The notes below the pieces were generated by a model. That model saw only the letters and a list, made by a program, of their open reading frames with translations. It made no database searches and had not been told where the DNA came from. A stretch of DNA of 64,000 nt from Rhizobium sp. Leaf262. GTDB lineage: Bacteria; Pseudomonadota; Alphaproteobacteria; Rhizobiales; Rhizobiaceae. The stretch covers positions 613 to 64,612 of the forward strand of contig NZ_LMMM01000012.1 in assembly GCF_001422245.1 (NCBI RefSeq), read 5' to 3'. Shown here one piece after another: positions 10,028 to 18,435 of the stretch (the first letter of the stretch is position 1; each line of letters begins with the position of its first letter). Both the position numbers and the translations under genes were made by a program.

Positions 10028-10333
10028 TTAGGCTGACTGCTTGGCGACCGCAGGCCCCCTGCGCGAAAGCTCCGGCAGTGTTTCATAGGCCATCGCGATC
10101 AAAGCTTCCTTCTTGCGCCGGGACCAGCCCTTGATTTGGCGCTCCCGCTCAATGGCATCGACAATGCGATCGTAGGTTTCGGTAAACACCAGCTCCACGG
10201 GGCGTCGTTTGGAGGTGTAGCCATCATAAATACCGGCGTTGTGTTCCCACACACGGGCTTCAACGGACTGCTTGGTCAGTCCGGTATAATATGATCCATC
10301 GCAACAACGAACGATATAGACGGTTACTTCCAT
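10028..10333 (-). CDS. GIY-YIG domain protein
   Basis: The 101-residue product from the internal ATG at 10333 is a stand-alone GIY-YIG domain of the UPF0213/YhbQ type: VYIVRC and YYTGLT supply the two GIY-YIG half motifs, followed by a conserved arginine (VEARVWEHN), the YTSKRRPVELVF strand and the glutamate of the ERERQIKGWSRRKK helix. I prefer this ATG because the 13 codons before it (rich in Cys/His) are not family-like. Such small proteins are putative nucleases of unknown biological role. The gene stands alone between two clusters of palindromic repeats, so its ends may have been shaped by repeat insertion. Confidence 0.85.
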   Translation of the reverse strand: MEVTVYIVRCCDGSYYTGLTKQSVEARVWEHNAGIYDGYTSKRRPVELVFTETYDRIVDAIERERQIKGWSRRKKEALIAMAYETLPELSRRGPAVAKQSA

Positions 10334-10417
10334 AGCGGGAAGTTTGCTGTGTCTGCAGAAGCAATTCAACACTGAAAACTATGGGATTTTCGCCCATTTG
10401 AGCAAAGCAGCCCGCGA

Positions 10418-10466
10418 CCCTCGTCCTTCGAGGCTCCGGCTTTGCCTCCGCACCTCAGGATGAGGG
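10418..10466. repeat. Palindromic repeat copy B (49 bp)
   Basis: Near-identical to 9647-9695 (CCCTCGTCC...GGATGAGGG) and in the same orientation. The two copies flank the GIY-YIG gene about 720 bases apart, which could support deletion or movement of the gene by recombination. Confidence 0.75.
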
Positions 10467-10534
10467 CTGCTACCGTTGATCCCCAGCTCTAGGTCGACAA
10501 CTGCGGAGGCGATTCCGCAGTTGAGCTACGTAAC

Positions 10535-11350
10535 TCATGATGAGGCTTGCTGCCTCTTGCCCAGCGTATTTGCGTCATTCCGCTCATACCCCACCCGCCC
10601 ATTGCTCAAATCATCCACCATCGGCAAGAACGCATGACTATCGTTCTCATGCATCGTCAGCGGTGCGCGAAACGTCAGCCTTGCGCGGGAGCCTTTGATG
10701 GCGGTGACGAGCATGCGGACGGCGTCTTCGCCGGATCTTGGGTGGATGAGGGTGATTTCCAGACCGCCGAAGCGGCGCCCGCAGGCGGTGATGATGTCGG
10801 AGATGGATTGCGGGCGGGCGATGAGGGAGAGTTGGCCGCCGGGGATAAGGATCGCGGCGGCGGTTCTGAGCCAGTTCTCGAAGAGATCGTCCGTCATGGC
10901 GTGGGCGGTGGCTTTCAGCGCGTCCGGCGTCTTGCGGTCGCCTGCGTCATTATAAGGCGGGTTCATGATGACGTGGTGGAAATGGTTGTCCAGCAGCCCT
11001 GCCTGCCTGCGGGCATCGGCACGCAGCGTGACATCCGCTTGTCTGACGTAAACGCGGTCCGCAAAAGCCTTGTTGGCGGTAAGTTGAAGGCTGCGCTCAG
11101 CGAAATCGGCCATTTCAGGCGAAAACTCGAACAGCGTGACCTCAGCCTTTTCCAGACGCGAGGCCACCGCCATGCCTGCGGCACCGGCACCTGCTCCCAG
11201 ATCGGCGATGCGGCAGGCAGTGTCATCCACGACCAGAGAGGCCAGCAGCATGGCGTCCATGCCCGCCCTGTGGCCCCTGCCCTTTGGCTGCAAAATCTCG
11301 AAGCGGCCGCGATGAAACGCGTCGACGGTTTCGAAGACGGTGGTTGCCAT
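10535..11350 (-). CDS. SAM-dependent methyltransferase, TrmN6-like
   Basis: The 271-residue product has a class I Rossmann methyltransferase core: IADLGAGAGAAGMAVA is the SAM-binding motif I and VIMNPPYND is the NPPY motif of N6-adenine or glutamine methyltransferases. The order and the N-terminal HRAGMDAMLLA segment fit the tRNA1(Val) A37 N6-methyltransferase (TrmN6/YfiC) group, but the substrate cannot be proved from sequence. The gene begins 5 bases after the stop of a DUF2007 gene, so the two form an operon. The ATG at 11350 gives a natural family start. Confidence 0.87.
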   Translation of the reverse strand: MATTVFETVDAFHRGRFEILQPKGRGHRAGMDAMLLASLVVDDTACRIADLGAGAGAAGMAVASRLEKAEVTLFEFSPEMADFAERSLQLTANKAFADRVYVRQADVTLRADARRQAGLLDNHFHHVIMNPPYNDAGDRKTPDALKATAHAMTDDLFENWLRTAAAILIPGGQLSLIARPQSISDIITACGRRFGGLEITLIHPRSGEDAVRMLVTAIKGSRARLTFRAPLTMHENDSHAFLPMVDDLSNGRVGYERNDANTLGKRQQASS

Positions 11351-11355
11351 GGCGC

Positions 11356-11586
11356 TCAGGCCTTGTCTTCGCGCAACTCGTCTGCCAGTCCGGCATCGGT
11401 CAGGATGCGGCGGGCCTCGTCGCCGCGCTCTTCCTCCACCAGAAAGCGGCGGGGCAGAAGCCCGAGCGATCCCTCGAGAATGCTCATTCCCTGATCGGCG
11501 ATGAGGCTGTGAATGCCGGCATCCTTCATCAGGCTCTGCGCAAAGGACAGCAGAACGGCGTCGTTGGTACGGATCAGTTCACGCAT
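11356..11586 (-). CDS. DUF2007 domain protein (putative signal-transducing protein)
   Basis: The 76-residue product is a small alpha/beta protein of the DUF2007 family: MRELIRTNDAVLLSFAQSLM, then GIHSLIADQGMSILEG, then PRRFLVEEERGDEARRIL. It has no catalytic signature, signal peptide or membrane helix. It is the first gene of a two-gene operon with the TrmN6-like methyltransferase and diverges from the polyprenyl synthase gene, with 116 bases between starts. Function is unknown. Confidence 0.85.
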   Translation of the reverse strand: MRELIRTNDAVLLSFAQSLMKDAGIHSLIADQGMSILEGSLGLLPRRFLVEEERGDEARRILTDAGLADELREDKA

Positions 11587-11702
11587 AGGTCAGTTTCCAC
11601 CCCAAATCCCATCTTTTTGAACGGTGTGAGGCAATTCGCCCCTTGCCGCTTGCACCGCCGCTTTCTATTGTCGGCCCCAATATCGAACAGGAGTCCGGTC
11701 CG

Positions 11703-12719
11703 TTGGGCGTCGTCATACCGCTTGAAGAAAGCAAAAACAAACTCGCATCCGTCAAGCCGCTTGTCGACCTGACCCGTCCAGATATGGAAAGGGTTAACCA
11801 GCTTATTCTTTCCAAAGCGGGTTCGGATGTCCAGATGATACCCGAAGTGGCCAACCATCTGATCTCCTCGGGTGGAAAGCGCCTGCGGCCGATGCTGACG
11901 CTCGCATCCGCTGCCATGTTCAACTATCAGGGCGACCATCACATCAAGCTGGCGACCAGCGTGGAATTTATGCACACGGCAACGCTGCTGCATGATGACG
12001 TGGTGGACGAGAGTGACTTGCGCCGTGGAAAATCCACAGCCCGCACCATCTGGGGCAATCAGGCGAGTGTTCTGGTCGGTGATTTCCTGCTGGGCCAAGC
12101 CTTCCGCATGATGGTGGATGTCGGCTCGCTGGATGCGCTGGATGTGCTGTCCACTGCCGCTTCCGTCATTGCCGAGGGCGAGGTTCTTCAGCTTTCCGTT
12201 GCCAAGAACATGGAAACGACCGAGGACGATTATCTTCAGGTCATCCGCGCCAAGACGGCAGCGCTGTTTGCCGCCGCCGCCGAAGTCGGCCCCATCGTTG
12301 CCAAGACGGACAAGGCGACCCGCAGCGCGCTGAAATCCTACGGCATGAATCTCGGTCTCGCCTTCCAGCTGGTGGACGACGTGCTGGATTACGGCGGCAA
12401 ATCCGCTGATCTCGGCAAGAACACCGGCGATGATTTCCGCGAAGGCAAGATCACGCTGCCGGTCATTCTGTCCTATCGTCGCGGCACGGCGGAGGAGCGC
12501 GAGTTCTGGAAACGCGCCATCGAGCAGGGCGAAAGCACAGATGAAAATCTGGAAACGGCGCTCGGCCTGATCAAAAAATACAATGGCTTGGCCGATACGA
12601 TCACCCGCGCCAACCACTACGGCACCATTGCGCGTGATGCGCTGGCACCTTTGCCGCAAAGCCCGTGGAAGAAAGCCCTCATGGAAGTCATCGACTTCTG
12701 CATCGAGCGCGTGAACTGA
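11703..12719 (+). CDS. ddsA: Polyprenyl diphosphate synthase (decaprenyl type, ubiquinone side chain)
   Basis: The product is a trans-polyprenyl synthase that condenses isopentenyl diphosphate units into the long side chain of ubiquinone. GGKRLRP binds substrate, DDVVDESDLRRGK is the first aspartate-rich motif and DDVLDY the second. Rhizobiaceae make ubiquinone-10, hence the decaprenyl assignment; chain length is inferred from the organism, not read from the sequence. The frame is open from 11643, but the TTG at 11703 has AGGAG nine bases upstream and gives a natural start (LGVVIPLEE), 338 residues. The alternative GTG/ATG upstream lacks such a site. The gene is divergent from DUF2007. Confidence 0.93.
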   Translation: MGVVIPLEESKNKLASVKPLVDLTRPDMERVNQLILSKAGSDVQMIPEVANHLISSGGKRLRPMLTLASAAMFNYQGDHHIKLATSVEFMHTATLLHDDVVDESDLRRGKSTARTIWGNQASVLVGDFLLGQAFRMMVDVGSLDALDVLSTAASVIAEGEVLQLSVAKNMETTEDDYLQVIRAKTAALFAAAAEVGPIVAKTDKATRSALKSYGMNLGLAFQLVDDVLDYGGKSADLGKNTGDDFREGKITLPVILSYRRGTAEEREFWKRAIEQGESTDENLETALGLIKKYNGLADTITRANHYGTIARDALAPLPQSPWKKALMEVIDFCIERVN

Positions 12720-12729
12720 ACGCTTTTCA

Positions 12730-12754
12730 GGCATCGTGGAATAACCGCGATGCC
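12730..12754. terminator. Hairpin after polyprenyl synthase gene
   Basis: GGCATCGTGG (12730-12739) pairs with CCGCGATGCC (12745-12754) around an AATAA loop, giving 10 pairs with one G-T. It starts 10 bases after the stop. There is no T-run, so it would be a weak or factor-assisted terminator or a 3'-end stabiliser. Confidence 0.45.
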
Positions 12755-12950
12755 GACAAATCACGAATCCAAAATCACCGGCAGATTTTGTTGCAGGCTT
12801 GCTCCAAAAAAGCCATTCTGTCGTGACGTGGTGTGTGATTGCGTGAACTGATTCCGGTTCAGGCACAACGGTCCAATTCAAGCGTTACAGCGTTCCGGTG
12901 CAGCTGCTTTGCCCCGAACTGTAAGGCAGGAAACTGATTTTTCGGTGCAG

Positions 12951-14813
12951 ATGCACAAAAGCAAAGGTTCCTTCATGCGGCGCAAACCAGCATTTCGTCT
13001 TCTCTGCGGCGCGGCCTTCATTGCCGCCCTTTCCATCGGTGCAGGCTCTGCGCCTGCCTTTGCCGAGACGAAGCCAGCAGACAAGGCCGCCGAGACCGTG
13101 ACCTTCGATCCAGCAAAGGTCAACACCTTCTCGGGCGCGTTTCTGGCAGCCCGCACTGCGGATGTGGATCAGGATTTCGCCACCGCGATTACGCTCTACC
13201 AGAAAGCGTTGGAGTTCGACACGGCGAACGTGGAGATACGCCAGCGCCTGATGATCGCGCAATTGCTGAGCGGCGACTTCGAGGCAGGCGCGAAGATCGC
13301 CGACAGCCTGAAGGACGATTCCTCCGTGGAACGCGTTACGACCATCGTTCGTGCGCTGGCCGCCATCAAGCACAAGGAATTTTCCAGCGCGGAAAAAATC
13401 CTGAAATACAGCGGCCCGAATGATCTGGACCGCATGGTCAACACGCTGTTGACCGCATGGGCGCGCGCCGGTGCCGGCAAGGGTAAGGAAGCCCTGACGC
13501 TGGTCAACAACATGAAGGGACCGGGCTGGATTTCGATCTTCCAGAAGTACCACGCCGGAGCCATTGCACTGGTGACCGGCAACACGGAAGCCGCGCGCAA
13601 AAACCTCAACGACGCGGTGACCGACCGTGAAGGTGGCGCGACCGCAACCGACACCTATATGCGCGCGGTGATGGCGCTGGCGCGGCTGGAAGCCAAGGCT
13701 GGCAACAAGCAAAAGGCGCTCGACACGATTTCCGTGGGCGATACGTTCGCGCCGAATTATGCGCCGCTGAAGGCTTTGCGACAAAGCATTGAAAAAGGCG
13801 AGAAGCCGGAGCAGCAGGTTGAGACGCCCATCGAGGGTGCCGCCGCCGTGATGTTCTCCATTGCCGGTGCGCTGAACCGCGAAGGTGCCGAGGAAATTGT
13901 CACGCTTTACCTTCAGACATCACGCGCGCTCGACCCGAAAAGCGCTGATACGCTCATCCTTCTTGGTGGCCTTGCCGAGGCGCAGAAGCAGCCGGACCGC
14001 GCCATTGCGTTTTATCGCGAAGTGCCTGCGGATTCGCCGATGCACCGCATTTCCGAATTGCAGCTGGGCCTGACGCTGGCGCAGACCGACAAGGTGGAAG
14101 AGGCGCGCAAGCACCTGAAGTCCCTACTGGAATCCGATCCTTCCGATATCCGGTCCTACCTTGCTTATGGTTCGGTTCTGTCCGACGCCAAGGACTATGC
14201 GGCGATGGCCGCCAACTACGACAAGGCGGTCGAGGTCATCGGTGCCGTGCCGAAAAAGACGGACTGGACGATCTTCTTCCAGCGCGCCATCGCCTACGAG
14301 CGTCTGAAGCAGTGGGACAAGGCAGAGCCTGATTTCAAGCGGGCGCTGGAGCTGAACCCGGACCAGCCGCAGGTGCTGAACTATCTGGGCTATTCCTGGG
14401 TGGACCGAAACATCAACCTTGATGAGGGGATCGAAATGATCCGCCGCGCTGTCGAACTTCGCCCGAATGACGGTTATATCGTTGATTCGCTCGGCTGGGC
14501 GCATTTCCGCCTCGGTGCCTTCGATGAGGCGGTGACGGAGCTGGAACGCGCCATCGAGCTGCGCGCCGGTGATCCGACGATTAACGACCATCTGGGTGAT
14601 GCCTACTGGCGTGTCGGTCGCAAGATCGAGGCGGTCTACCAGTGGAACCGCGCGCTGATCGGCGAGAGCGACGATGTCGACAAGTCCAAGGTCAAGGAAA
14701 AGATCGCCAACGGCCTGCCGCCTCTGGAAAAGGACGCTCAGAACACCGCCAAGAAAGATCAGGCCCCACCACCACCCGTGGCACCTGCCCCTGCCCCGGA
14801 CAAGAAATCCTGA
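12951..14813 (+). CDS. Exported tetratricopeptide-repeat protein
   Basis: The product (620 residues from ATG 12951) has a signal peptide from MRRKPAF to APAFAE and then tandem TPR helices from about residue 50 to 580. The clearest repeats are DFATAITLYQKALEFDTANV, WDKAEPDFKRALELNPDQ and AFDEAVTELERAIELRAGDP. The tail is Pro/Ala/Lys-rich. It is predicted to be periplasmic or tethered and to act as a protein-interaction scaffold; no enzyme motif is visible. ATG 12975 (with AAAGG 7 bases upstream) is an equally good start directly at the signal peptide. ispE follows 6 bases after the stop, so the two are probably co-transcribed. Confidence 0.88.
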   Translation: MHKSKGSFMRRKPAFRLLCGAAFIAALSIGAGSAPAFAETKPADKAAETVTFDPAKVNTFSGAFLAARTADVDQDFATAITLYQKALEFDTANVEIRQRLMIAQLLSGDFEAGAKIADSLKDDSSVERVTTIVRALAAIKHKEFSSAEKILKYSGPNDLDRMVNTLLTAWARAGAGKGKEALTLVNNMKGPGWISIFQKYHAGAIALVTGNTEAARKNLNDAVTDREGGATATDTYMRAVMALARLEAKAGNKQKALDTISVGDTFAPNYAPLKALRQSIEKGEKPEQQVETPIEGAAAVMFSIAGALNREGAEEIVTLYLQTSRALDPKSADTLILLGGLAEAQKQPDRAIAFYREVPADSPMHRISELQLGLTLAQTDKVEEARKHLKSLLESDPSDIRSYLAYGSVLSDAKDYAAMAANYDKAVEVIGAVPKKTDWTIFFQRAIAYERLKQWDKAEPDFKRALELNPDQPQVLNYLGYSWVDRNINLDEGIEMIRRAVELRPNDGYIVDSLGWAHFRLGAFDEAVTELERAIELRAGDPTINDHLGDAYWRVGRKIEAVYQWNRALIGESDDVDKSKVKEKIANGLPPLEKDAQNTAKKDQAPPPPVAPAPAPDKKS

Positions 14814-14819
14814 CGTATT

Positions 14820-15710
14820 ATGCTCTCGCATGAGCCTGCCGGAGCGGTTGAGACAATTGAGGCCGCTCCCGCCAAGATCAATCTGGCACTGCATGTGATC
14901 GGACAGCGGGCAGATGGATACCATCTGCTCGAATCTCTGGTGACCTTTACCAAGGCGGGAGATGTCATCCGCATCAAGGATGCGCCGGAGGATGGGTTTT
15001 CGATCTCAGGGCCATTTGCCGACATTCTCCAGCAAGGGGATGCCGGTGGCAATCTCGTGCTGAAAGCGCGCGATGGGTTGCGGAAGGCCGCTGAAACCGA
15101 AACCCGACCGGTTGCCATTCATCTGGAGAAGAACCTGCCGGTGTCCTCGGGTATAGGTGGCGGTTCTGCGGATGCAGCCGCCACGCTGCGGGGATTGTGC
15201 GGCCATTGGGATATTACGCTCGCGCCCGGAACGCTTGAGGCGTTGGCGCTGACACTGGGGGCGGATGTGCCGATGTGCCTGGCCAGCCAGCCGCTGATGG
15301 CGCGCGGGATCGGTGAAGACATCACCATGCTTGACGATATGCCTTCAATGCCGCTCGTTCTCGTCAATCCGCTGAAGGGTGTTTCGACACCCGAGGTCTT
15401 CAAACGCTTGACGAACAAGAATAATCCACCGCTTGGAGAACGCGGTGCGCGGGACTGGATAGAATTCATCCAGCAAAGCCGCAACGATCTCGAACCGCCA
15501 GCGCGCGCTGTGTTGCCTGACATTGCCGAGGTCTCTGATCTGCTGAGGCGTGCGGGTGCATCGCTCGTGCGTATGTCCGGCTCCGGTGCGACCTGCTTCG
15601 GGCTCTTCGCCACGGCGGATGATGCCGAATCTGCGGCCAGCCACCTTCGCCAGCAACGTCCCGGCTGGTATATTCAGGCAACGAAAACAATAGGCGGACT
15701 TTTGAAATGA
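14820..15710 (+). CDS. ispE: 4-diphosphocytidyl-2-C-methyl-D-erythritol kinase
   Basis: The 296-residue product is the GHMP kinase of the MEP isoprenoid pathway, phosphorylating the 2-OH of CDP-methylerythritol with ATP. APAKINLALHVIGQRADGYH is the N-terminal substrate motif, VSSGIGGGSADAA the glycine-rich ATP loop, and RMSGSGATCFGLF the C-terminal GHMP motif. It follows the TPR gene by 6 bases and overlaps moaB in an ATGA junction, so translational coupling is likely. Its product feeds the same isoprenoid supply used by the nearby polyprenyl synthase. Confidence 0.96.
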   Translation: MLSHEPAGAVETIEAAPAKINLALHVIGQRADGYHLLESLVTFTKAGDVIRIKDAPEDGFSISGPFADILQQGDAGGNLVLKARDGLRKAAETETRPVAIHLEKNLPVSSGIGGGSADAAATLRGLCGHWDITLAPGTLEALALTLGADVPMCLASQPLMARGIGEDITMLDDMPSMPLVLVNPLKGVSTPEVFKRLTNKNNPPLGERGARDWIEFIQQSRNDLEPPARAVLPDIAEVSDLLRRAGASLVRMSGSGATCFGLFATADDAESAASHLRQQRPGWYIQATKTIGGLLK

Positions 15711-16252
15711 GTGCTGAAAGAGCGTTTATTCCCGTCGGCATCGCGGTGCTGACTGTCTCCGACACGCGCACGCTGGCGGATGACAAATCCGGCGATACGC
15801 TGGTTGCCCGCATTGCAGAGGCGGGCCATCTGCTGGTGGATCGCGCTATCGTGGCGGATGACAAGGCGGCCATCGAGACACAGGTGCGCGCCTGGACGCT
15901 GTCGGACGAAATCGATGTGGTGATTACCACCGGCGGCACAGGCTTTACCGGACGCGATGTGACGCCCGACGCGCTGGAACCCCTGTTCGAAAAGCGCATG
16001 GATGGCTTTTCCGCCGTGTTCCACCGCATTTCCTATGACAAGATCAACACATCCACCATCCAGTCACGCGCAACGGCGGGGCTCATCAACTCCACCTTCG
16101 TCTTCGTGCTGCCCGGCTCTCCCGGTGCCTGCAAGGACGCGTGGGACGGCATCTTGAAGGCACAGCTGGATTACCGCCACATGCCCTGCAATTTCGTGGA
16201 AATCATGCCGCGTCTGGATGAGCATCTGAAGCGCGGCAAGGCGCAAGGGTAA
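15707..16252 (+). CDS. moaB: Molybdenum cofactor biosynthesis protein MoaB
   Basis: The 181-residue product has the MoaB/MogA fold with TVSDTRTLADDKSGD and the molybdopterin-binding TTGGTGFTGRDVTPDAL motif, followed by LPGSPGACKDAWDG. Proteins of this group adenylylate molybdopterin before metal insertion; in proteobacteria MoaB may be a partly redundant or inactive paralogue of MogA. The ATG overlaps the ispE stop by four bases. The stop at 16250-16252 abuts the stop of the convergent gene at 16253, leaving no intergenic space. Confidence 0.95.
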   Translation: MSAERAFIPVGIAVLTVSDTRTLADDKSGDTLVARIAEAGHLLVDRAIVADDKAAIETQVRAWTLSDEIDVVITTGGTGFTGRDVTPDALEPLFEKRMDGFSAVFHRISYDKINTSTIQSRATAGLINSTFVFVLPGSPGACKDAWDGILKAQLDYRHMPCNFVEIMPRLDEHLKRGKAQG

Positions 16253-16771
16253 TTACCGCGCAGCGCGCAGCACCCAGGAAGGTATAAGCTCGGCGCTGAG
16301 GCGGCGGGTTTTCTGCGATTTCGGAAAATGATCGAGCGGCATGCCGGATTTGGCAATCGACAGGGCCTCGTCCTTGCGCAGCAACAGGCCGTATTCCAAT
16401 GGCGGTCTGCGGCAAATGAAACGCGACAGAAACGATGGCCGATAATGCCGAGAAGGCGCAAAGCGGGCTGGCACCTTGTTCAGCGCCGTATATTCGCTGA
16501 TATCCTCGATCCAGCCGCTTTGCGGGCGGCTGCCCGGCTCCATCATCAAAATCCACTCGCCGCGCGCAGAGGCGACGATATCCCGGATGTCCCATTCCGT
16601 ATGAAATCGGCAACCGGCAGCTTCCGCGACGCGTGAGGAACCATCGCTGGAGGCGTGATCCAGCACGATGACGTCACTGATCAGCCCTTCCACAGCGCCC
16701 GAAACGAGCGTGGAGAGGGTGTGAGCAAGCTCCGGCTCCTGATCCCGGCATTCCATGATGACTGTCAGCAT
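16253..16771 (-). CDS. Short family 2 glycosyltransferase-like protein
   Basis: The 172-residue product resembles the N-terminal half of a GT-A family 2 glycosyltransferase: TVIMECRDQEPELAHTLSTL, then DVIVLDHASSDGSSRVAEAAG and a WILMMEPGSRPQSGW segment where GT2 enzymes carry their DxD metal site. Here that place reads EPGS, so the metal motif is not canonical. The usual C-terminal half with the catalytic base and membrane helices is missing. It may be a reduced, non-catalytic or specialised member. It is convergent with moaB and divergent from the radical SAM gene. Confidence 0.75.
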   Translation of the reverse strand: MLTVIMECRDQEPELAHTLSTLVSGAVEGLISDVIVLDHASSDGSSRVAEAAGCRFHTEWDIRDIVASARGEWILMMEPGSRPQSGWIEDISEYTALNKVPARFAPSRHYRPSFLSRFICRRPPLEYGLLLRKDEALSIAKSGMPLDHFPKSQKTRRLSAELIPSWVLRAAR

Positions 16772-16967
16772 ATGTCTATCAGCTTGTGATCCGTTACGAG
16801 CGAGAGAAGAAGCTCTTCCTACAACATTTCATCCACAAAATTCCTACCGCAATGCAAAAGAAATAGCTATCGCGTGTTTCGGCATTTTGTTCTTGTATTG
16901 TTCTCATCGTTGGGCTAAGAATCTCCTCATCCACCAAGCCGGTTTCATGCCGGTCAGGAGCATCCAG

Positions 16968-18125
16968 ATGAGACAACATGTGCTTTCCGGGCAGGCTGCC
17001 TTCCAGCCGGGCCATACGCCAGATATTGCCAATGCGCTGGCCGATGCATCCGGTCTGCGGATCGAGATCGACCGTCGTCGTGGGCGTGGTGCGGGCATCA
17101 ATCCCGGCGGGCGCTTCGAGCCCCTGCAGCATGAGCCTGTGGATGATGGTTGGCAGATCATCGAGGAACTGCCGGAATTTCGCACCGAAGTGCAGGTGGA
17201 AAAACCGCGCACGATCATCACCCGCAATGATTCGCCGGATATTCCCTTCGACCGGTCCATCAATCCCTATCGCGGTTGCGAGCATGGCTGCATCTATTGT
17301 TTCGCAAGACCGAGCCACAGCTATATGGGGCTTTCGGCAGGGCTGGATTTCGAGGCCAAGCTGTTTGCCAAACCGGATGCTGCAAAGCTTCTGGAACGGG
17401 AACTGGGCAAGCCGGGATATAAGGCGCGGGTGATTGCCATCGGCACCAATACCGACCCATACCAGCCGATCGAGCGGGAATGGCGCATCATGCGGCAGAT
17501 TCTCGAGGTGCTTGAAAAGGCTGAGCATCCAGTCGCCATCGTCACCAAGTCGGGGCTTATTACCCGCGATATCGATATTTTGGGTCCCATGGCTGCAAAA
17601 GGGCTGGTGAAGGTCGGGATTTCGGTGACCACGCTGGACCGCAAGCTCGCCCGCAGCATGGAACCGCGCGCATCCACGCCAACGAAGCGACTGGAGGCCA
17701 TCAAGACGCTCACGGATGCGGGCATTCCCGTGGCCGTGATGATGGCACCCGTCATTCCGGCGCTAAACGATCACGAAATCGAACGGGTGCTGGAGGCTGG
17801 AAAGGCGGCTGGGGCGACAGAGGCATCCTATGTGCTGCTGCGTCTGCCGCTCGAGGTCAGCCCGCTGTTTCGCGAATGGCTGCTGCGCAACTATCCGCAC
17901 CGCTATCAGCACGTCATGTCGCTGGTGCGCTCCATGCGCGATGGCAAGGATTACGATGCCGAGTTCGGCAAGCGGATGAAGGGTGCCGGTCCCTACGCCT
18001 GGCAGATTGGACGGCGTTTCGAAATGACGACCAAGAGGCTGGGGCTCATCCGTCGTGGCATTCAGCTTCGCGATGATCTCTTCACTGCACCGGGAGGTGC
18101 AGGCGTACAGCTATCTTTGCTGTGA
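16968..18125 (+). CDS. PA0069 family radical SAM protein
   Basis: The 385-residue product has a radical SAM TIM-barrel with the 4Fe-4S motif CEHGCIYC (C-x3-C-x2-C) after SINPYRG, and the following GTNTDPYQPIE and VTKSGLITRDIDIL segments. It belongs to the PA0069/Rv2578c group related to spore photoproduct lyase-like proteins; the substrate is unknown. The start at ATG 16968 is fixed by AGGAG seven bases upstream; the longer open frame to 16755 overlaps the GT2-like gene and is not family-like. The gene is followed by a 310-base gap that carries a strongly structured element, then rnhB. Confidence 0.9.
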   Translation: MRQHVLSGQAAFQPGHTPDIANALADASGLRIEIDRRRGRGAGINPGGRFEPLQHEPVDDGWQIIEELPEFRTEVQVEKPRTIITRNDSPDIPFDRSINPYRGCEHGCIYCFARPSHSYMGLSAGLDFEAKLFAKPDAAKLLERELGKPGYKARVIAIGTNTDPYQPIEREWRIMRQILEVLEKAEHPVAIVTKSGLITRDIDILGPMAAKGLVKVGISVTTLDRKLARSMEPRASTPTKRLEAIKTLTDAGIPVAVMMAPVIPALNDHEIERVLEAGKAAGATEASYVLLRLPLEVSPLFREWLLRNYPHRYQHVMSLVRSMRDGKDYDAEFGKRMKGAGPYAWQIGRRFEMTTKRLGLIRRGIQLRDDLFTAPGGAGVQLSLL

Positions 18126-18239
18126 TGAAGCTGGGTTATTGCCCAAGAATTTTGGTGGAACGAGGGACAATCGTTCCTGCCACTCAATAACATCGGCCCG
18201 AAACGCGCTTGCGGTTCATGCCGATGTTCAGAAATACCC

Positions 18240-18400
18240 ATAGCGTCTATGCCCTACGCTACGGGTTACATGCCCCCGGTGTCTGCCGCCTCGCAGGGGT
18301 TCCAGCTCTTTTCGCCCCGATCGAAAGAGCTGGAGGTCATGAGACCTCACGCAACAGCCCTCCACCCCTTGGGCTGTTGCACACTCTGCGACCGGGGGCT
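18240..18400 (+). ncRNA. Candidate structured RNA between radical SAM gene and rnhB
   Basis: In this non-coding stretch, five helices nest without conflict. An outer stem GCCCCCGGT/ACCGGGGGC (18272-18280 with 18391-18399) encloses CGCAG/CTGCG (18292-18296 with 18386-18390). Inside are a 10-bp hairpin CCAGCTCTTT/AAAGAGCTGG (18302-18311 with 18324-18333), a 5-bp hairpin AGGTC-ATGA-GACCT (18334-18347) and a perfect 10-bp hairpin GCAACAGCCC/GGGCTGTTGC (18351-18360 with 18371-18380). A smaller TAGCGT/ACGCTA pair precedes them (18241-18262). Orientation is unknown; plus is assumed from flanking genes and a weak CTTGCG box at 18208. It could be a small RNA, an rnhB leader, or another mosaic palindrome. 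I do not match it to SRP RNA, RNase P RNA or tmRNA; a relation to 6S RNA is possible but unproved. Confidence 0.45.
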
Positions 18401-18435
18401 TGCAGGAGATCGGTTGCCTGTGCCAGTTTCGCCCA

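Noticed and set aside
9531..10534. Possible CRISPR array from repeated CCCTCAT units
   Set aside because: Units are palindromic, unevenly spaced, degenerate and interrupted by a gene. There are no uniform spacers or cas genes.
18240..18400. Firm assignment of the structured element as 6S, SRP or RNase P RNA
   Set aside because: Diagnostic conserved sequences of SRP and RNase P RNA are absent, and the 6S resemblance rests on one short helix pair only.
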